The notes under the pieces were generated by a model, which saw only the letters and a program-made list of their open reading frames with translations, searched no databases and was not told the origin of the DNA. This document shows, piece by piece, positions 7,692 through 15,475 of a stretch of DNA of 64,000 nt. The first letter of the stretch is position 1. Each line of letters starts with the position of its first letter. The DNA is from Kitasatospora viridis. GTDB taxonomy: Bacteria; Actinomycetota; Actinomycetes; Streptomycetales; Streptomycetaceae. The stretch lies in contig NZ_VIWT01000001.1 in assembly GCF_007829815.1 (NCBI RefSeq), positions 4,431,001 to 4,495,000 on the forward strand, in the 5' to 3' direction. A program made the position numbers and the translations under genes.

Positions 7692-7727
7692 ATGGGCCCC
7701 TCCTGTCCGATGGCGGGCAAGGAGGGA
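7692..7727. repeat. 36-nt palindromic element inside the ABC ATPase gene (copy 2)
   Basis: CCCTCCT (7698-7704) pairs perfectly with AGGAGGG (7720-7726). GGGCCCCTCC at 7694-7703 is the reverse complement of 7390-7399 in copy 1, so the two inserts appear related and inversely oriented. It splits the conserved LSGGQQQRVAVARALA segment after LSGGQQ. By alignment to the family consensus it replaces 4 nt with 36, a +32 shift that, with the extra T at 7514-7516, restores the frame. Confidence 0.65.
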
Positions 7728-8013
7728 GGGTCGCGGTGGCCCGGGCGCTCGCCTCCCGGCCGGAGATCATCTTCGCCGACGAGCCGACCGGGAACCTCGA
7801 CTCCCGCTCCGGCGCCGAGGTCTTGGGGTTCCTGCGCCGCTCGGTGGACGAACTCGGCCAGACCGTCGTGATGGTCACCCACGACCCGGTCGCCGCCTCC
7901 TACGCCGACCGCGTGGTCTTCCTGGCCGACGGCCGGCTGGTGGACGAGCTCACCGAGCCGACCGCCGAGGCCGTGCTCGGCCGGATGCGCTCCTTCGACG
8001 TGAAGGGCCGCTG

Positions 8014-10578
8014 ATGCTGTACCGAACCGCACTTCGCAACGTGCTCGCGCACAAGGGCCGGCTGCTGATGACGGTGCTGGCCGTGCTGCTCGGCACCGCC
8101 TTCGTGGCCGGCACGCTGGTCTTCGCCGACTCGGTCGACGCCTCCTTCCGGAACAGCATCTCCAGCAGCTACCGCGGCATCTCCGTCCAGGTCACGGACA
8201 CCGCCACCGGCCCGGACGCGGGGCCGATGGACCGCACCGGCGGCGCCCAGCCGCTCACCGACGCCACGCTGCGCGCGCTCGCCGCGCTGCCGGGCACCGC
8301 CGCCGCCCGGGGCACCGTCACCGGATTCGCCGGGATCGCCGACGCACAGGGCAAGTTGATCGGCCGTCGGGGCGACACCCACGGCACCAACTGGTCGCCC
8401 GGACCGGACGGCAGCGACCCGCGCTACCCGATGCTCCAGGGCGCCGGGCCGAGCGACGAGCACGGCATCGCGGTCGACAGCGGCACAGCGGCCGCGCGGC
8501 ACTTCAAGGTCGGCGACACCGTCCGACTGGCCGTCACCGGGCCGGTCGCCCAGGTGACGGTCACCGGGATCTTCCGCACCGACGACCCGCAGGTGCGGGC
8601 CGGCGGCTCGCTGGTGCTGCTGGACACGGCCACCGCGCAGCGCTACTACGGCAAGCCGGGCGAGTACGGTGCCGTCGCGCTCACCGCCAAACCGGGAGTC
8701 GGCGCCGACGAGTTGGCGGCCCAAGCGGCCCGGGTGGTTCCCGGCAGCTCCAACATCGAGATCCAGACGGTCGACCAGCTGCGCTCCGCACAGCTGAAAC
8801 TCGTCGAACTCGCGAGCCGCACGCTGGAGTTCGTGCTGCTCTGCTTCGCGGCCATCGCGCTCTTCGTCGGGATCTTCGTGATCTCCAACACCTTCAGCAT
8901 GCTGATCGCCCAGCGCACCCGGGAGTTGGCGCTGCTGCGGGCGGTCGGCGCGAGCCGGCGCCAGGTCCGCCGCTCGGTGCTGGCCGAGGCATCGGTGGTG
9001 GGTGCGGTCGCCTCGGTACTGGGCCTGCTGGTCGGGATCGGCATCGGCAGCGGGATGCAGGCGTTGATGAGCTCCTGGGGCAGTCAGGCGATGGCCGGCA
9101 CGCTGGTGATCGCGCCGACCACGGTGCTCGTCACCCTGCTCGCCGGCGTGCTGGTGACCATCGTCTCGGCCCTGCTGCCGGCCGTGCGGGCCTCCCGGGT
9201 GCCGCCGATGGCCGCGCTCAACTCAGTGGAGGCGCCGATCCGCAGGCGCGGCCTGGTGCTGCGCAACTCGGTCGGGCTCGCGCTGGCGGTGCTCGGGCTG
9301 GCCGTCGTGCTGTTCGAGAGTGGGCGGCACGGCGAGGGCGCGATGCGGCTGGTCGCGCTGGGCGCGCTGCTGCTGGTGCTCGGCGTGCTGGTGCTCACCC
9401 CGCTGCTCTCCCGCCCCGCGATCGCGCTGGTCGGGCCGGTCTACGGGCGGTTGTTCGGGGTCAGCGGCCGGCTGGCCCGGCGCAACGCGGTGCGCAACCC
9501 GCGCCGCACCGCCGCCACCGCCTCCGCGCTCACCATCGGGATCGGCCTGATCAGCGCGCTGACGGTGCTCGGCAGTTCGATGACCAGCGCCGTCGACCAG
9601 CAGGTCACCGAGGGCATGCGGGCCGATTACCAGGTCAGCGCGCTGTTCGGCCAGCCGCTCTCGCCGGCCGCGATCGCCGCGATCGCCGCGGCACCCGGCG
9701 TGGCGGCGACCGAGCCGCTGGACCAGGAGGCGCTGCAACTGCCCGACCAGCCCGCCCCGATGGGTGTCGCGGGGGTGGACCCGGCGGGGCTGGACCGGCA
9801 GATGGTGCCCACGATGGTGAGCGGATCGACGGCGGCGCTCGCCCAGGGACAGCTGCTGGTGGAGCAGGCCTCGGCGAGCCGGTCCGGCTGGACCGTCGGC
9901 ACCAGCCTGAACGTCACCTATCCGGACGGCTCCGCGGGCACGTTGACGATCGGCGGGATCTTCCAGAGCTCCGACCTGGAGGGGCCGAGCCTGCTGAGCG
10001 AGGCGGTGCTGCGCCGGCACGTCACCCGGCCGTTCTACGGCAGCGTGCTGGTCCGGGGGACGGACGGCGCCACGGCGGCCCTCCAGCAGGCGCTGCGGGA
10101 CGCGACCGGTGACAACCCGCTGATCCAGGTGCAGTCCCACCACGACCTCCAGGTGGCGTTCGCCGCGCGGACGGTGCTGCTGCTGGAGGTGATGTACGGG
10201 TTGCTGACCATGGCCGTGGTGATCGCCGTGCTGGGGGTGGTCAACACGCTCGCCATGTCGGTCTTCGAACGGCGGTGCGAGATCGGCCTGTTGCGGGCGA
10301 TCGGGCTGGACCGGTCGGGCGTGCGGCGGATGCTGCGGCTGGAGGCGGTGGTGATCGCCGTCTTCGGCGCGGTGCTGGGCGTCGCGACGGGGGTGCTACT
10401 GGCCTGGTCGGTGGTGCGGATGACCAAGGACGCGGTGGCCGACCTCAGCCTGGTGCTGCCGTACGGGCAGTTGACGCTCTACGTGCTGGGCGCGGGCGCG
10501 GTCGGCCTGCTCGCGGCGCTCTGGCCGGCCCGACTGGCCACCCGGGCGGGCGTGTTGGCGGGGATCGCGGCCGAGTGA
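8014..10578 (+). CDS. ABC transporter permease with two FtsX-like domains (MacB type)
   Basis: 854 residues. It has an N-terminal membrane helix and extracellular MacB_PCD domain, an FtsX domain (three helices near residues 265-400 with FSMLIAQRTRELALLRAVGASRRQV), then a second helix/periplasmic/FtsX repeat ending after MSVFERRCEIGLLRAIGLDRSGVRRM. Such permeases export antimicrobial peptides or lipids, or control envelope processes. The ATG overlaps the stop of the ATPase gene. The permease itself looks intact, although its partner ATPase is broken. Confidence 0.95.
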   Translation: MLYRTALRNVLAHKGRLLMTVLAVLLGTAFVAGTLVFADSVDASFRNSISSSYRGISVQVTDTATGPDAGPMDRTGGAQPLTDATLRALAALPGTAAARGTVTGFAGIADAQGKLIGRRGDTHGTNWSPGPDGSDPRYPMLQGAGPSDEHGIAVDSGTAAARHFKVGDTVRLAVTGPVAQVTVTGIFRTDDPQVRAGGSLVLLDTATAQRYYGKPGEYGAVALTAKPGVGADELAAQAARVVPGSSNIEIQTVDQLRSAQLKLVELASRTLEFVLLCFAAIALFVGIFVISNTFSMLIAQRTRELALLRAVGASRRQVRRSVLAEASVVGAVASVLGLLVGIGIGSGMQALMSSWGSQAMAGTLVIAPTTVLVTLLAGVLVTIVSALLPAVRASRVPPMAALNSVEAPIRRRGLVLRNSVGLALAVLGLAVVLFESGRHGEGAMRLVALGALLLVLGVLVLTPLLSRPAIALVGPVYGRLFGVSGRLARRNAVRNPRRTAATASALTIGIGLISALTVLGSSMTSAVDQQVTEGMRADYQVSALFGQPLSPAAIAAIAAAPGVAATEPLDQEALQLPDQPAPMGVAGVDPAGLDRQMVPTMVSGSTAALAQGQLLVEQASASRSGWTVGTSLNVTYPDGSAGTLTIGGIFQSSDLEGPSLLSEAVLRRHVTRPFYGSVLVRGTDGATAALQQALRDATGDNPLIQVQSHHDLQVAFAARTVLLLEVMYGLLTMAVVIAVLGVVNTLAMSVFERRCEIGLLRAIGLDRSGVRRMLRLEAVVIAVFGAVLGVATGVLLAWSVVRMTKDAVADLSLVLPYGQLTLYVLGAGAVGLLAALWPARLATRAGVLAGIAAE

Positions 10579-10623
10579 GACAAACGGTTTGCCGGTGCCG
10601 GTGCGGCTGCCGAGAATCGGGCC

Positions 10624-11220
10624 ATGACTGCTCTCAGCGATTTCTCCGTCAAGCCGACGCTGGTAGGGGACTTGGTGGTGCTGCGGCCCTTCGCGGTCGA
10701 CGAGGACGCCGAGGCGATCCGCGACTTCCTCACCGACCCCGAGACGGCCCGGTTCGCCAACGGCGAGGAGCAGAGCGGCCGTTCGCAGTGGACGGCGGAG
10801 CGGGAGCGGGTGATGCGGGAGTGGTACGGCACCCGCCACGAGCAGCCGGACCGGCTCGACCTCGCCGTGGTCGACCGGGCCACTGGGCGGTGCGTCGGGG
10901 AGGCGGTGCTCAACGAGTGGCAGCCGGCGCGGCAGAGCTGCAACTTCCGGATCATCCTGACGGCGGCGGGCCGCGACCGGGGCCTGGGTACGGAGGCCGT
11001 CCGCCTCACCGTGGGGTACGGCTTCGAGCGGCTCGGGCTGCACCGCGTCTCGCTCGGCGTCTACGCCCACAACTCCCGGGCCCGCCGCGCCTACGAGAAG
11101 GCCGGCTTCGTGCTGGAGGGCACCGAGCGCGAGGTGATCAGGGTGGGGGACGGCTGGGTGGACAACCACGTGATGGCGGTGCTGGACCGCGAGTGGGAGC
11201 GGCACCGCGGGCGGCCGTGA
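10624..11220 (+). CDS. GNAT N-acetyltransferase (RimJ/RimL type)
   Basis: 198 residues. LVVLRPFAVDEDAEAIRDFL is the typical RimJ start, ILTAAGRDRGLGTEAVRLTVGYGFERLGLHRVSL covers the acetyl-CoA site, and NSRARRAYEKAGFVLEGTEREV is the conserved C-terminal part. It follows the permease gene by 45 nt, so it may be transcribed with the ABC operon, and it ends at a bidirectional terminator shared with a tiny secreted peptide gene. Substrate unknown. Confidence 0.93.
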   Translation: MTALSDFSVKPTLVGDLVVLRPFAVDEDAEAIRDFLTDPETARFANGEEQSGRSQWTAERERVMREWYGTRHEQPDRLDLAVVDRATGRCVGEAVLNEWQPARQSCNFRIILTAAGRDRGLGTEAVRLTVGYGFERLGLHRVSLGVYAHNSRARRAYEKAGFVLEGTEREVIRVGDGWVDNHVMAVLDREWERHRGRP

Positions 11221-11226
11221 AACGGA

Positions 11227-11261
11227 TCGCCCCGGACGGTCCGTCAGATCGTCCGGGGCGA
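11227..11261. terminator. Bidirectional terminator
   Basis: A 12-bp perfect stem (11227-11238 with 11250-11261) and an 11-nt loop lie between the convergent GNAT gene (ends 11220) and the small peptide gene (ends 11274). Confidence 0.85.
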
Positions 11262-11273
11262 GGGTGAAGCCGT

Positions 11274-11411
11274 TCAGCAGCAGAGGCCGGTGCCGCCGGC
11301 GATGTGGTCGACGTGGGTGGTGCTGCTGCCGCTGGTGGCCCAGGCGGCGCCGCCGAGGGTGAGGGCCAGTGCGCAGGTGGCGGTGGCGATGACGGTGACG
11401 AGGCGCTTCAT
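11274..11411 (-). CDS. Tiny secreted peptide ending in Cys-Cys (45 aa)
   Basis: ATG 11411 follows a GGGGGA site. MKRLVTVIATATCALALTLG is a typical signal peptide with a likely cut after AAWA. The mature part would be only ~21 residues, with Ser/Thr, two His and a C-terminal GLCC. A terminator immediately follows and another separates it from the upstream galactosidase gene, so it has its own transcription unit. I recognise no family. The short mature part and terminal cysteine pair recall the peptide at 4491-4655. Confidence 0.6.
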   Translation of the reverse strand: MKRLVTVIATATCALALTLGGAAWATSGSSTTHVDHIAGGTGLCC

Positions 11412-11475
11412 GTGGTCCCCCGGATGATCGAATTCGGTTGTCGATCCGTAGTCAAACAGAACCCCATGACGGGAA

Positions 11476-11526
11476 CAAGGCCCCGAGCGGCCGGAGGTGG
11501 GGGTCTCCGGTGGGCTCGGGGCCTTG
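11476..11526. terminator. Terminator of the alpha-galactosidase gene
   Basis: A 13-bp perfect stem (11476-11488 with 11514-11526) encloses a 25-nt loop with its own CCGGAG/CTCCGG inner stem. It lies just past the leftward galactosidase stop (11558) and before the leader of the small peptide gene. Confidence 0.82.
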
Positions 11527-11557
11527 CGCAGCAGCCGTACTGATCAGGGGTCAGGGA

Positions 11558-13681
11558 TCAGGACAGCGTGCTCCAGGCCTGTCCCGCCCCCGCAGGGTTG
11601 GCCTGGTCGGTGACCACGGCCGAGGTGGCCGTGGAGTTCGGGGCGTCCAGCACCAGGCCGGTGGCCACGTTGGTGAGGGTGAGGGCGCCGGTGGCGGTGT
11701 TCTGGGTGACGCGCCACTTCTGGGCGGCGTTGTTCGGGTCGAAGGCGTTGGTCACGGAGGCGGCGGCGCCCGCGGTGGCGGAGCCGGTCAGCGTGCCGTG
11801 CACCTGGGTGGCGGTGTTGCAGTTGTCGGTGATCCGCACCGTGCCGTCGGAGTTGGCGGCGAAGTTCCACTGCTCCGAGGTGTGGGTGTTCCAGTAGGTG
11901 TTGAGGTCCGTCGTCGCACCGTCGTTGGCGCTGCAGGTGCCGGACACCTCCAGGGCCTGGCCGCCGGTGCCGCCCGCGCTGATCGAGTGGTACTTGCCGT
12001 CACCGATCACGGCTGCGGGGGTGTTGGTGGCGGGGGTGGAGCCGGCGCTGATCCGGTAGAGCGCGGTGCCGTGGGCCGGGATCCAACTGCCGCCGATGGT
12101 ACCGGTGGTGGTGCCGGTGCTGCCGCTCCAGATCTCCTTGTAGGAGTAGCTGGAGCCGGTCAGGCCGAGCTGGCTGAGCGTCACGCTCGGCATCGCCCAG
12201 TTGCTCGGGTCCTGGTTGACCAGCGCGACCGCGAGGTCGCCGTTGGCCAGCTGGCGCTTGAGGATCACCGGTGCGGTGGAGGAGGCCGGCGCGCCGCCGA
12301 CCAGGGTGGCCGGCTTGGCCAGCGAGTCCTGGTCGATGGCGATCATGTCGGAGTTCTTCAGGATGGCCAGCGAGGAGGCGCCGATGCCGGTGGACCAGGT
12401 GGCGCCGTTGGAGGTCTGCTGCGAGTCGGCGGCGGCGCGCAGGTCGGCGCCGGAGATCAGCGGTGCGGCCATCATCGACAGGATCGAGGTCTCGGTGCGC
12501 GACTCGTCGTCGGTGAACGGCTTGTGGCAGGTGCAGGTGTCGGTGACCCCGTACTCGCCGTAGGGGTCGTTCCAGCCGGCGAACATCATGTCCATGTCGT
12601 TCCAGCTGCCCGGGTGCACGTTGCCGGGGTACTGCAGCGCGGTCTGCAGCGAGCCGTTGTAGAGCACGCCGTTGAGGTCGCTGTTGCGGTCGCCGCCGAT
12701 CCGGCAGAGGTTGGCCACCTCGCCGCACCAGACGCCGGTGGGGGCGTAACCGGGGGCCTGGAACTGCGGGGTGCCGGCGGCGACGACCAGCGGGTCGGTG
12801 CGGGCCGGGTCGTTGGCGTTCTCCAGGTAGGGGATGCCGGTGTGCACGGGCTGCGCGGAGACCGAGAGGGTGACCTTCGGCTTGCCCTGCGCGGCCGAGG
12901 CCGCGTCGAGCGCCTTCTGGAAGGCCTGCACCCGCGCGAACATGGACTCGGTGAGCTCCTTGCCCTCGCCCTGGGTGCCATAGTTGTGGCCGTCCGAGCC
13001 GTTGATGGCCGGACCGTACGGGCAGTCGTCGTACTTGACGAAGTCGACGCCCCAGGAGACGAAGTCGCTCGCGTCGGTGCTCTCGTGGCCCAGGCTGCCG
13101 GGGTGGCCCTGGCAGGTGGTGTAGGTGTCGGTGCTGTAGAGCCCGAACTTCATGCCCTTGCTGTGCGCGTACCAGGCCAGGTACTGGATCCCGTTCAGGG
13201 ACTGGCCGTTGACGGTCTGGGCCGGGAAGTTGGCGTTGGGCACCAGGTGGCCGCTGGTCGGGTCGTTGCCGGTGCCGTCGGTGCCGAGCACCGGGTTGCC
13301 GTTGTTGTCGTACAGCTGCATCGCGCCGTACGCGTTCTTCACCACGTCGGTGGTCTGGCCGTCGCGGTGGTTCAGCGACCAGCCGTCGTCGATGGTGACG
13401 GTGTTGTAGCCGGCCTGCACCAGGCCGTTGGCCGACATGAAGTCGATGGTCTGCTTGACCTGCTGCTCGGTGACGTTGGTGCCGAGCGAGTTCCAGGAGT
13501 TCCAACCCATCGGCGGGGTGAGGGCGTTGCCGTTCGCCAGGGCGGCGGCGGGGGTCGCGGCGCCGAGCACGGCGGCGGCGCTCAGGCCGGAGCCGGCGAG
13601 CGCGATGGCGAGCAGCGCGCTGGGCAGGGTGCGGGCGGTGCGGCGGGAGGGCGACTGGCGCGACGCTGAGCGCAGGCGCAT
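11558..13681 (-). CDS. Secreted GH27 alpha-galactosidase-type glycosidase with ricin-type CBM13
   Basis: 707 residues. A Sec signal peptide covers ~1-48. The GH27 domain begins with ALTPPMGWNSWN (54-64) and has IDDGW near 98. The nucleophile is Asp 218 in FVKYDDC, and the acid/base Asp lies in WNDMDMM near 362-364. A C-terminal beta-sandwich follows, then a ricin-B-like carbohydrate-binding module (~570-707). GH27 enzymes release alpha-galactose, or beta-arabinopyranose in some members, so the exact substrate needs testing. GGAG precedes ATG 13681. An AGCGCT-centred dyad upstream hints at LacI-family control. No sugar transporter is adjacent. Confidence 0.92.
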   Translation of the reverse strand: MRLRSASRQSPSRRTARTLPSALLAIALAGSGLSAAAVLGAATPAAALANGNALTPPMGWNSWNSLGTNVTEQQVKQTIDFMSANGLVQAGYNTVTIDDGWSLNHRDGQTTDVVKNAYGAMQLYDNNGNPVLGTDGTGNDPTSGHLVPNANFPAQTVNGQSLNGIQYLAWYAHSKGMKFGLYSTDTYTTCQGHPGSLGHESTDASDFVSWGVDFVKYDDCPYGPAINGSDGHNYGTQGEGKELTESMFARVQAFQKALDAASAAQGKPKVTLSVSAQPVHTGIPYLENANDPARTDPLVVAAGTPQFQAPGYAPTGVWCGEVANLCRIGGDRNSDLNGVLYNGSLQTALQYPGNVHPGSWNDMDMMFAGWNDPYGEYGVTDTCTCHKPFTDDESRTETSILSMMAAPLISGADLRAAADSQQTSNGATWSTGIGASSLAILKNSDMIAIDQDSLAKPATLVGGAPASSTAPVILKRQLANGDLAVALVNQDPSNWAMPSVTLSQLGLTGSSYSYKEIWSGSTGTTTGTIGGSWIPAHGTALYRISAGSTPATNTPAAVIGDGKYHSISAGGTGGQALEVSGTCSANDGATTDLNTYWNTHTSEQWNFAANSDGTVRITDNCNTATQVHGTLTGSATAGAAASVTNAFDPNNAAQKWRVTQNTATGALTLTNVATGLVLDAPNSTATSAVVTDQANPAGAGQAWSTLS

Positions 13682-13710
13682 GGGGGCTCCATGGGGTGAA
13701 TGCGGGTGGG

Positions 13711-13722
13711 GGAAGCGCTCTC
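13711..13722. promoter_or_regulatory. AGCGCT-centred LacI-type operator candidate
   Basis: GGAAGCGCTCTC, with perfect core AGCGCT at 13714-13719, lies 30 nt upstream of the galactosidase start. It resembles LacI-family sites such as the CebR box of Streptomyces (core GAGCGCTC). No LacI-family gene is in this window, so the regulator would act from elsewhere. Confidence 0.4.
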
Positions 13723-13789
13723 TGGGGTGAGAGCCTGTGCAGATACGGTGGGTGGCTGGCGAAACTGTTGAATATGTGACATGGCACGC

Positions 13790-13813
13790 CTGAGCGAGTG
13801 GGGTTTCGCTCAG
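13790..13813. other. Hairpin in the 260-bp gap between galactosidase and HxlR genes
   Basis: CTGAGCGA (13790-13797) pairs perfectly with TCGCTCAG (13806-13813) around an 8-nt loop. The gap 13682-13940 is relatively AT-rich around 13760-13840 and probably holds the galactosidase promoter. A second small stem (13925-13930 with 13934-13939) lies right after the HxlR stop and may end that transcript. Confidence 0.4.
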
Positions 13814-13940
13814 ATTCCAACAGAAACAAACGGAGGTTAACGGACTCGTCGACGGAGCCTCAAGGGTCCGGCGGTCACGTTTTGCGCTCGCTCCAGGGCG
13901 TGACGGATCGCCACTGCGCGTGCTCGAACCATCGGTTCGG

Positions 13941-14345
13941 TCAGTGGCCGGGCTCCGCGTCGTACGCCTCGCGGGCCTCGGTGACCCGGGGCAGGTTGTC
14001 GTTGGACCAGTCGACGAGGTGGGCGAAGAGCGGCGCGAGGCTGCGGCCGAGGTCGCTGATCCGGTACTCGACCCGCGGCGGCACCTCGGCGTGGTAGGTG
14101 CGCACCACCAGTCCGTCGCGCTCCAGTTGGCGCAGGCGCTGGGTGAGCACCTTCGGGGTGATGGTGCCGATCAGGCGCTGCAGTTCGACGAAGCGCAGCA
14201 TGCCGTACTGGTTCAGTGCCCACAGGATCGGCGTGGTCCAGCGGCTGAACACGATGTCCGCGATCGGACTGATCGGGCAGGCCTGCGTCGGGTCCGGGGT
14301 CGGGCCCGGGGTCGGGTCTTGGGTCGCGCCGTCGATCGGCTCCAT
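13941..14345 (-). CDS. HxlR-family transcriptional regulator
   Basis: 134 residues. It has an acidic/proline-rich head, then the HxlR winged helix with its characteristic cysteine: CPISPIADIVFSRWTTPILWAL, then LQRLIGTITPKVLTQRLRQLERDGLVVR and VPPRVEYRISDLGRSL. HxlR proteins often sense aldehydes, quinones or redox state through this cysteine and repress a divergent oxidoreductase gene. That fits here: an NmrA-type gene starts 136 nt away on the other strand. Confidence 0.93.
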   Translation of the reverse strand: MEPIDGATQDPTPGPTPDPTQACPISPIADIVFSRWTTPILWALNQYGMLRFVELQRLIGTITPKVLTQRLRQLERDGLVVRTYHAEVPPRVEYRISDLGRSLAPLFAHLVDWSNDNLPRVTEAREAYDAEPGH

Positions 14346-14383
14346 GGCGGCCCTCGCTCCCCTCCGGCATAGCCACTTTCCTC

Positions 14384-14400
14384 TAGGTACCTACTATACC
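14384..14400. promoter_or_regulatory. Dyad between the HxlR and NmrA-like genes
   Basis: TAGGTACCTACTATACC holds the palindrome AGGTACCT (14385-14392) and GGTA/TACC ends spaced by 7 nt. It lies in the divergent promoter region, where HxlR regulators bind inverted repeats to control both genes. Inferred operator. Confidence 0.45.
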
Positions 14401-14480
14401 GGCGGTGTTAGCGTCCTCGTGTCGAACCGGAACGGGCCTCGAACGGCCCGTCAACATACTTGTGGAACACGGGAGTTGAC

Positions 14481-15320
14481 ATGATTGTGGTGACCGGTGC
14501 AACCGGGAACGTCGGCCGTCCGCTGGTCGAGGCGCTGGCCGCCGCGGGAGAGCCGGTGACCGCCGTCTCCCGCTCCGTGCCGCAGTGGCTGCCGGAGGGC
14601 GTGCGGCACGTGCGGGTCGACCTGACCGACCCGGAGAGCCTGCGGCCCGCCGTCGAGGGCGCGGACGCGCTCTTCCTGCACGACGCCGGGGCGGCGCACC
14701 AGATGCCGGTGCCGGAACTGCTCGACGTGGCCAAGGCGGGCGGGGTGCGCCGGGTGGTGCAGCTCTCCAGCCTGGGCGTTCTGACCCGGCCCGACTCGCC
14801 CGCGCACGGCACGGTGATGGGCGGCGCCGAGCGGGCGGTGCGCGAGTCGGGGCTGGACTGGACGGTGCTGCGGCCGGGTGCGTTCACCTCCAACGCCTAC
14901 GGCTGGGCCGAGTCGGTCCGCACCGGCCGCACCGTGTACGCCCCGTTCGCCGGGACCGGCCTGCCGCTGGTGGACCCGACCGACATCGCCGAGGTGGCCG
15001 CGCTGCTCCTGCGCACCAGTGAACACCTCGGCCAGGCCTTCCAGTTGACCGGTCCGCAGCTCCGCTCGCCGCGGGACTGCGCCGAGGTGTTCGGGGAACT
15101 CCTGGGCGAGAAGGTCGAGTTGGTCGAGCTGACGGCCGAGCAGGCGCGGGGGCACCTGGTCGCCATGATGCCCGAGGCGGTGGCCGACGCCACGCTCGGC
15201 ATCCTGGGCGCCCCGACGCCGGAGGAGCTGCGGATCACCGGGGACATCGAGCAGCTGCTCGGCCGTCCGGCGCGCAGCTTCGGCGACTGGGCGGCGCGCA
15301 ACCTGGCGGCCTTCCGCTGA
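14481..15320 (+). CDS. NmrA-like NAD(P)-binding oxidoreductase
   Basis: 279 residues. MIVVTGATGNVGRPLVEAL is the Rossmann GxxGxxG motif of NmrA-like and QOR2-type atypical short-chain dehydrogenases. LSSLGVL and LDWTVLRPGAFTSNAYGWAESV follow the same family and no Ser-Tyr-Lys triad is evident. ATG 14481 follows GGGAG by 5 nt; the upstream ATG 14460 lacks a site. The divergent HxlR gene is its likely regulator, which suggests a quinone or electrophile response. Confidence 0.9.
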   Translation: MIVVTGATGNVGRPLVEALAAAGEPVTAVSRSVPQWLPEGVRHVRVDLTDPESLRPAVEGADALFLHDAGAAHQMPVPELLDVAKAGGVRRVVQLSSLGVLTRPDSPAHGTVMGGAERAVRESGLDWTVLRPGAFTSNAYGWAESVRTGRTVYAPFAGTGLPLVDPTDIAEVAALLLRTSEHLGQAFQLTGPQLRSPRDCAEVFGELLGEKVELVELTAEQARGHLVAMMPEAVADATLGILGAPTPEELRITGDIEQLLGRPARSFGDWAARNLAAFR

Positions 15321-15475
15321 CGTCGAGGCGGTGGTGGGACGGTAGTGACCGGCGGTGACCGGCGGAAATTCGCTCGGCCGCGGCCGGGATGACCGCCTAG
15401 GCTGCGGCGAAACCGGTCGGCCCGCGCCCGCGCGCCGGCCCTTCGCGCACTCGCCTTGAGGCGCCCCGACCGAGA

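Larger units (their letters stand above)
7208..8014 (+). pseudogene. ABC exporter ATP-binding protein, disrupted by two palindromic insertions and a frameshift
   Basis: The frame stays open from GTG 7208 (AGGAGC site just before it) to 8014, but the protein is damaged. Walker A (GPSGSGKST), Walker B with D-loop (IIFADEPTGNLD) and the H-loop (VMVTHDP) are intact and of MacB/LolD type. A 36-base insert at 7370-7405 replaces the usual HC after STLM. An extra T in the TTT at 7514-7516 shifts the frame, so the Q-loop (FQAFNLLPTL) and signature (LSGGQQ) are encoded only in another frame. A second 36-base insert at 7692-7727 brings the original frame back at RVAVARALA. As read, the ATPase should be inactive. 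The stop overlaps the permease ATG. A sequencing error at the T-run cannot be excluded, but it would not remove the inserts. Confidence 0.75.
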
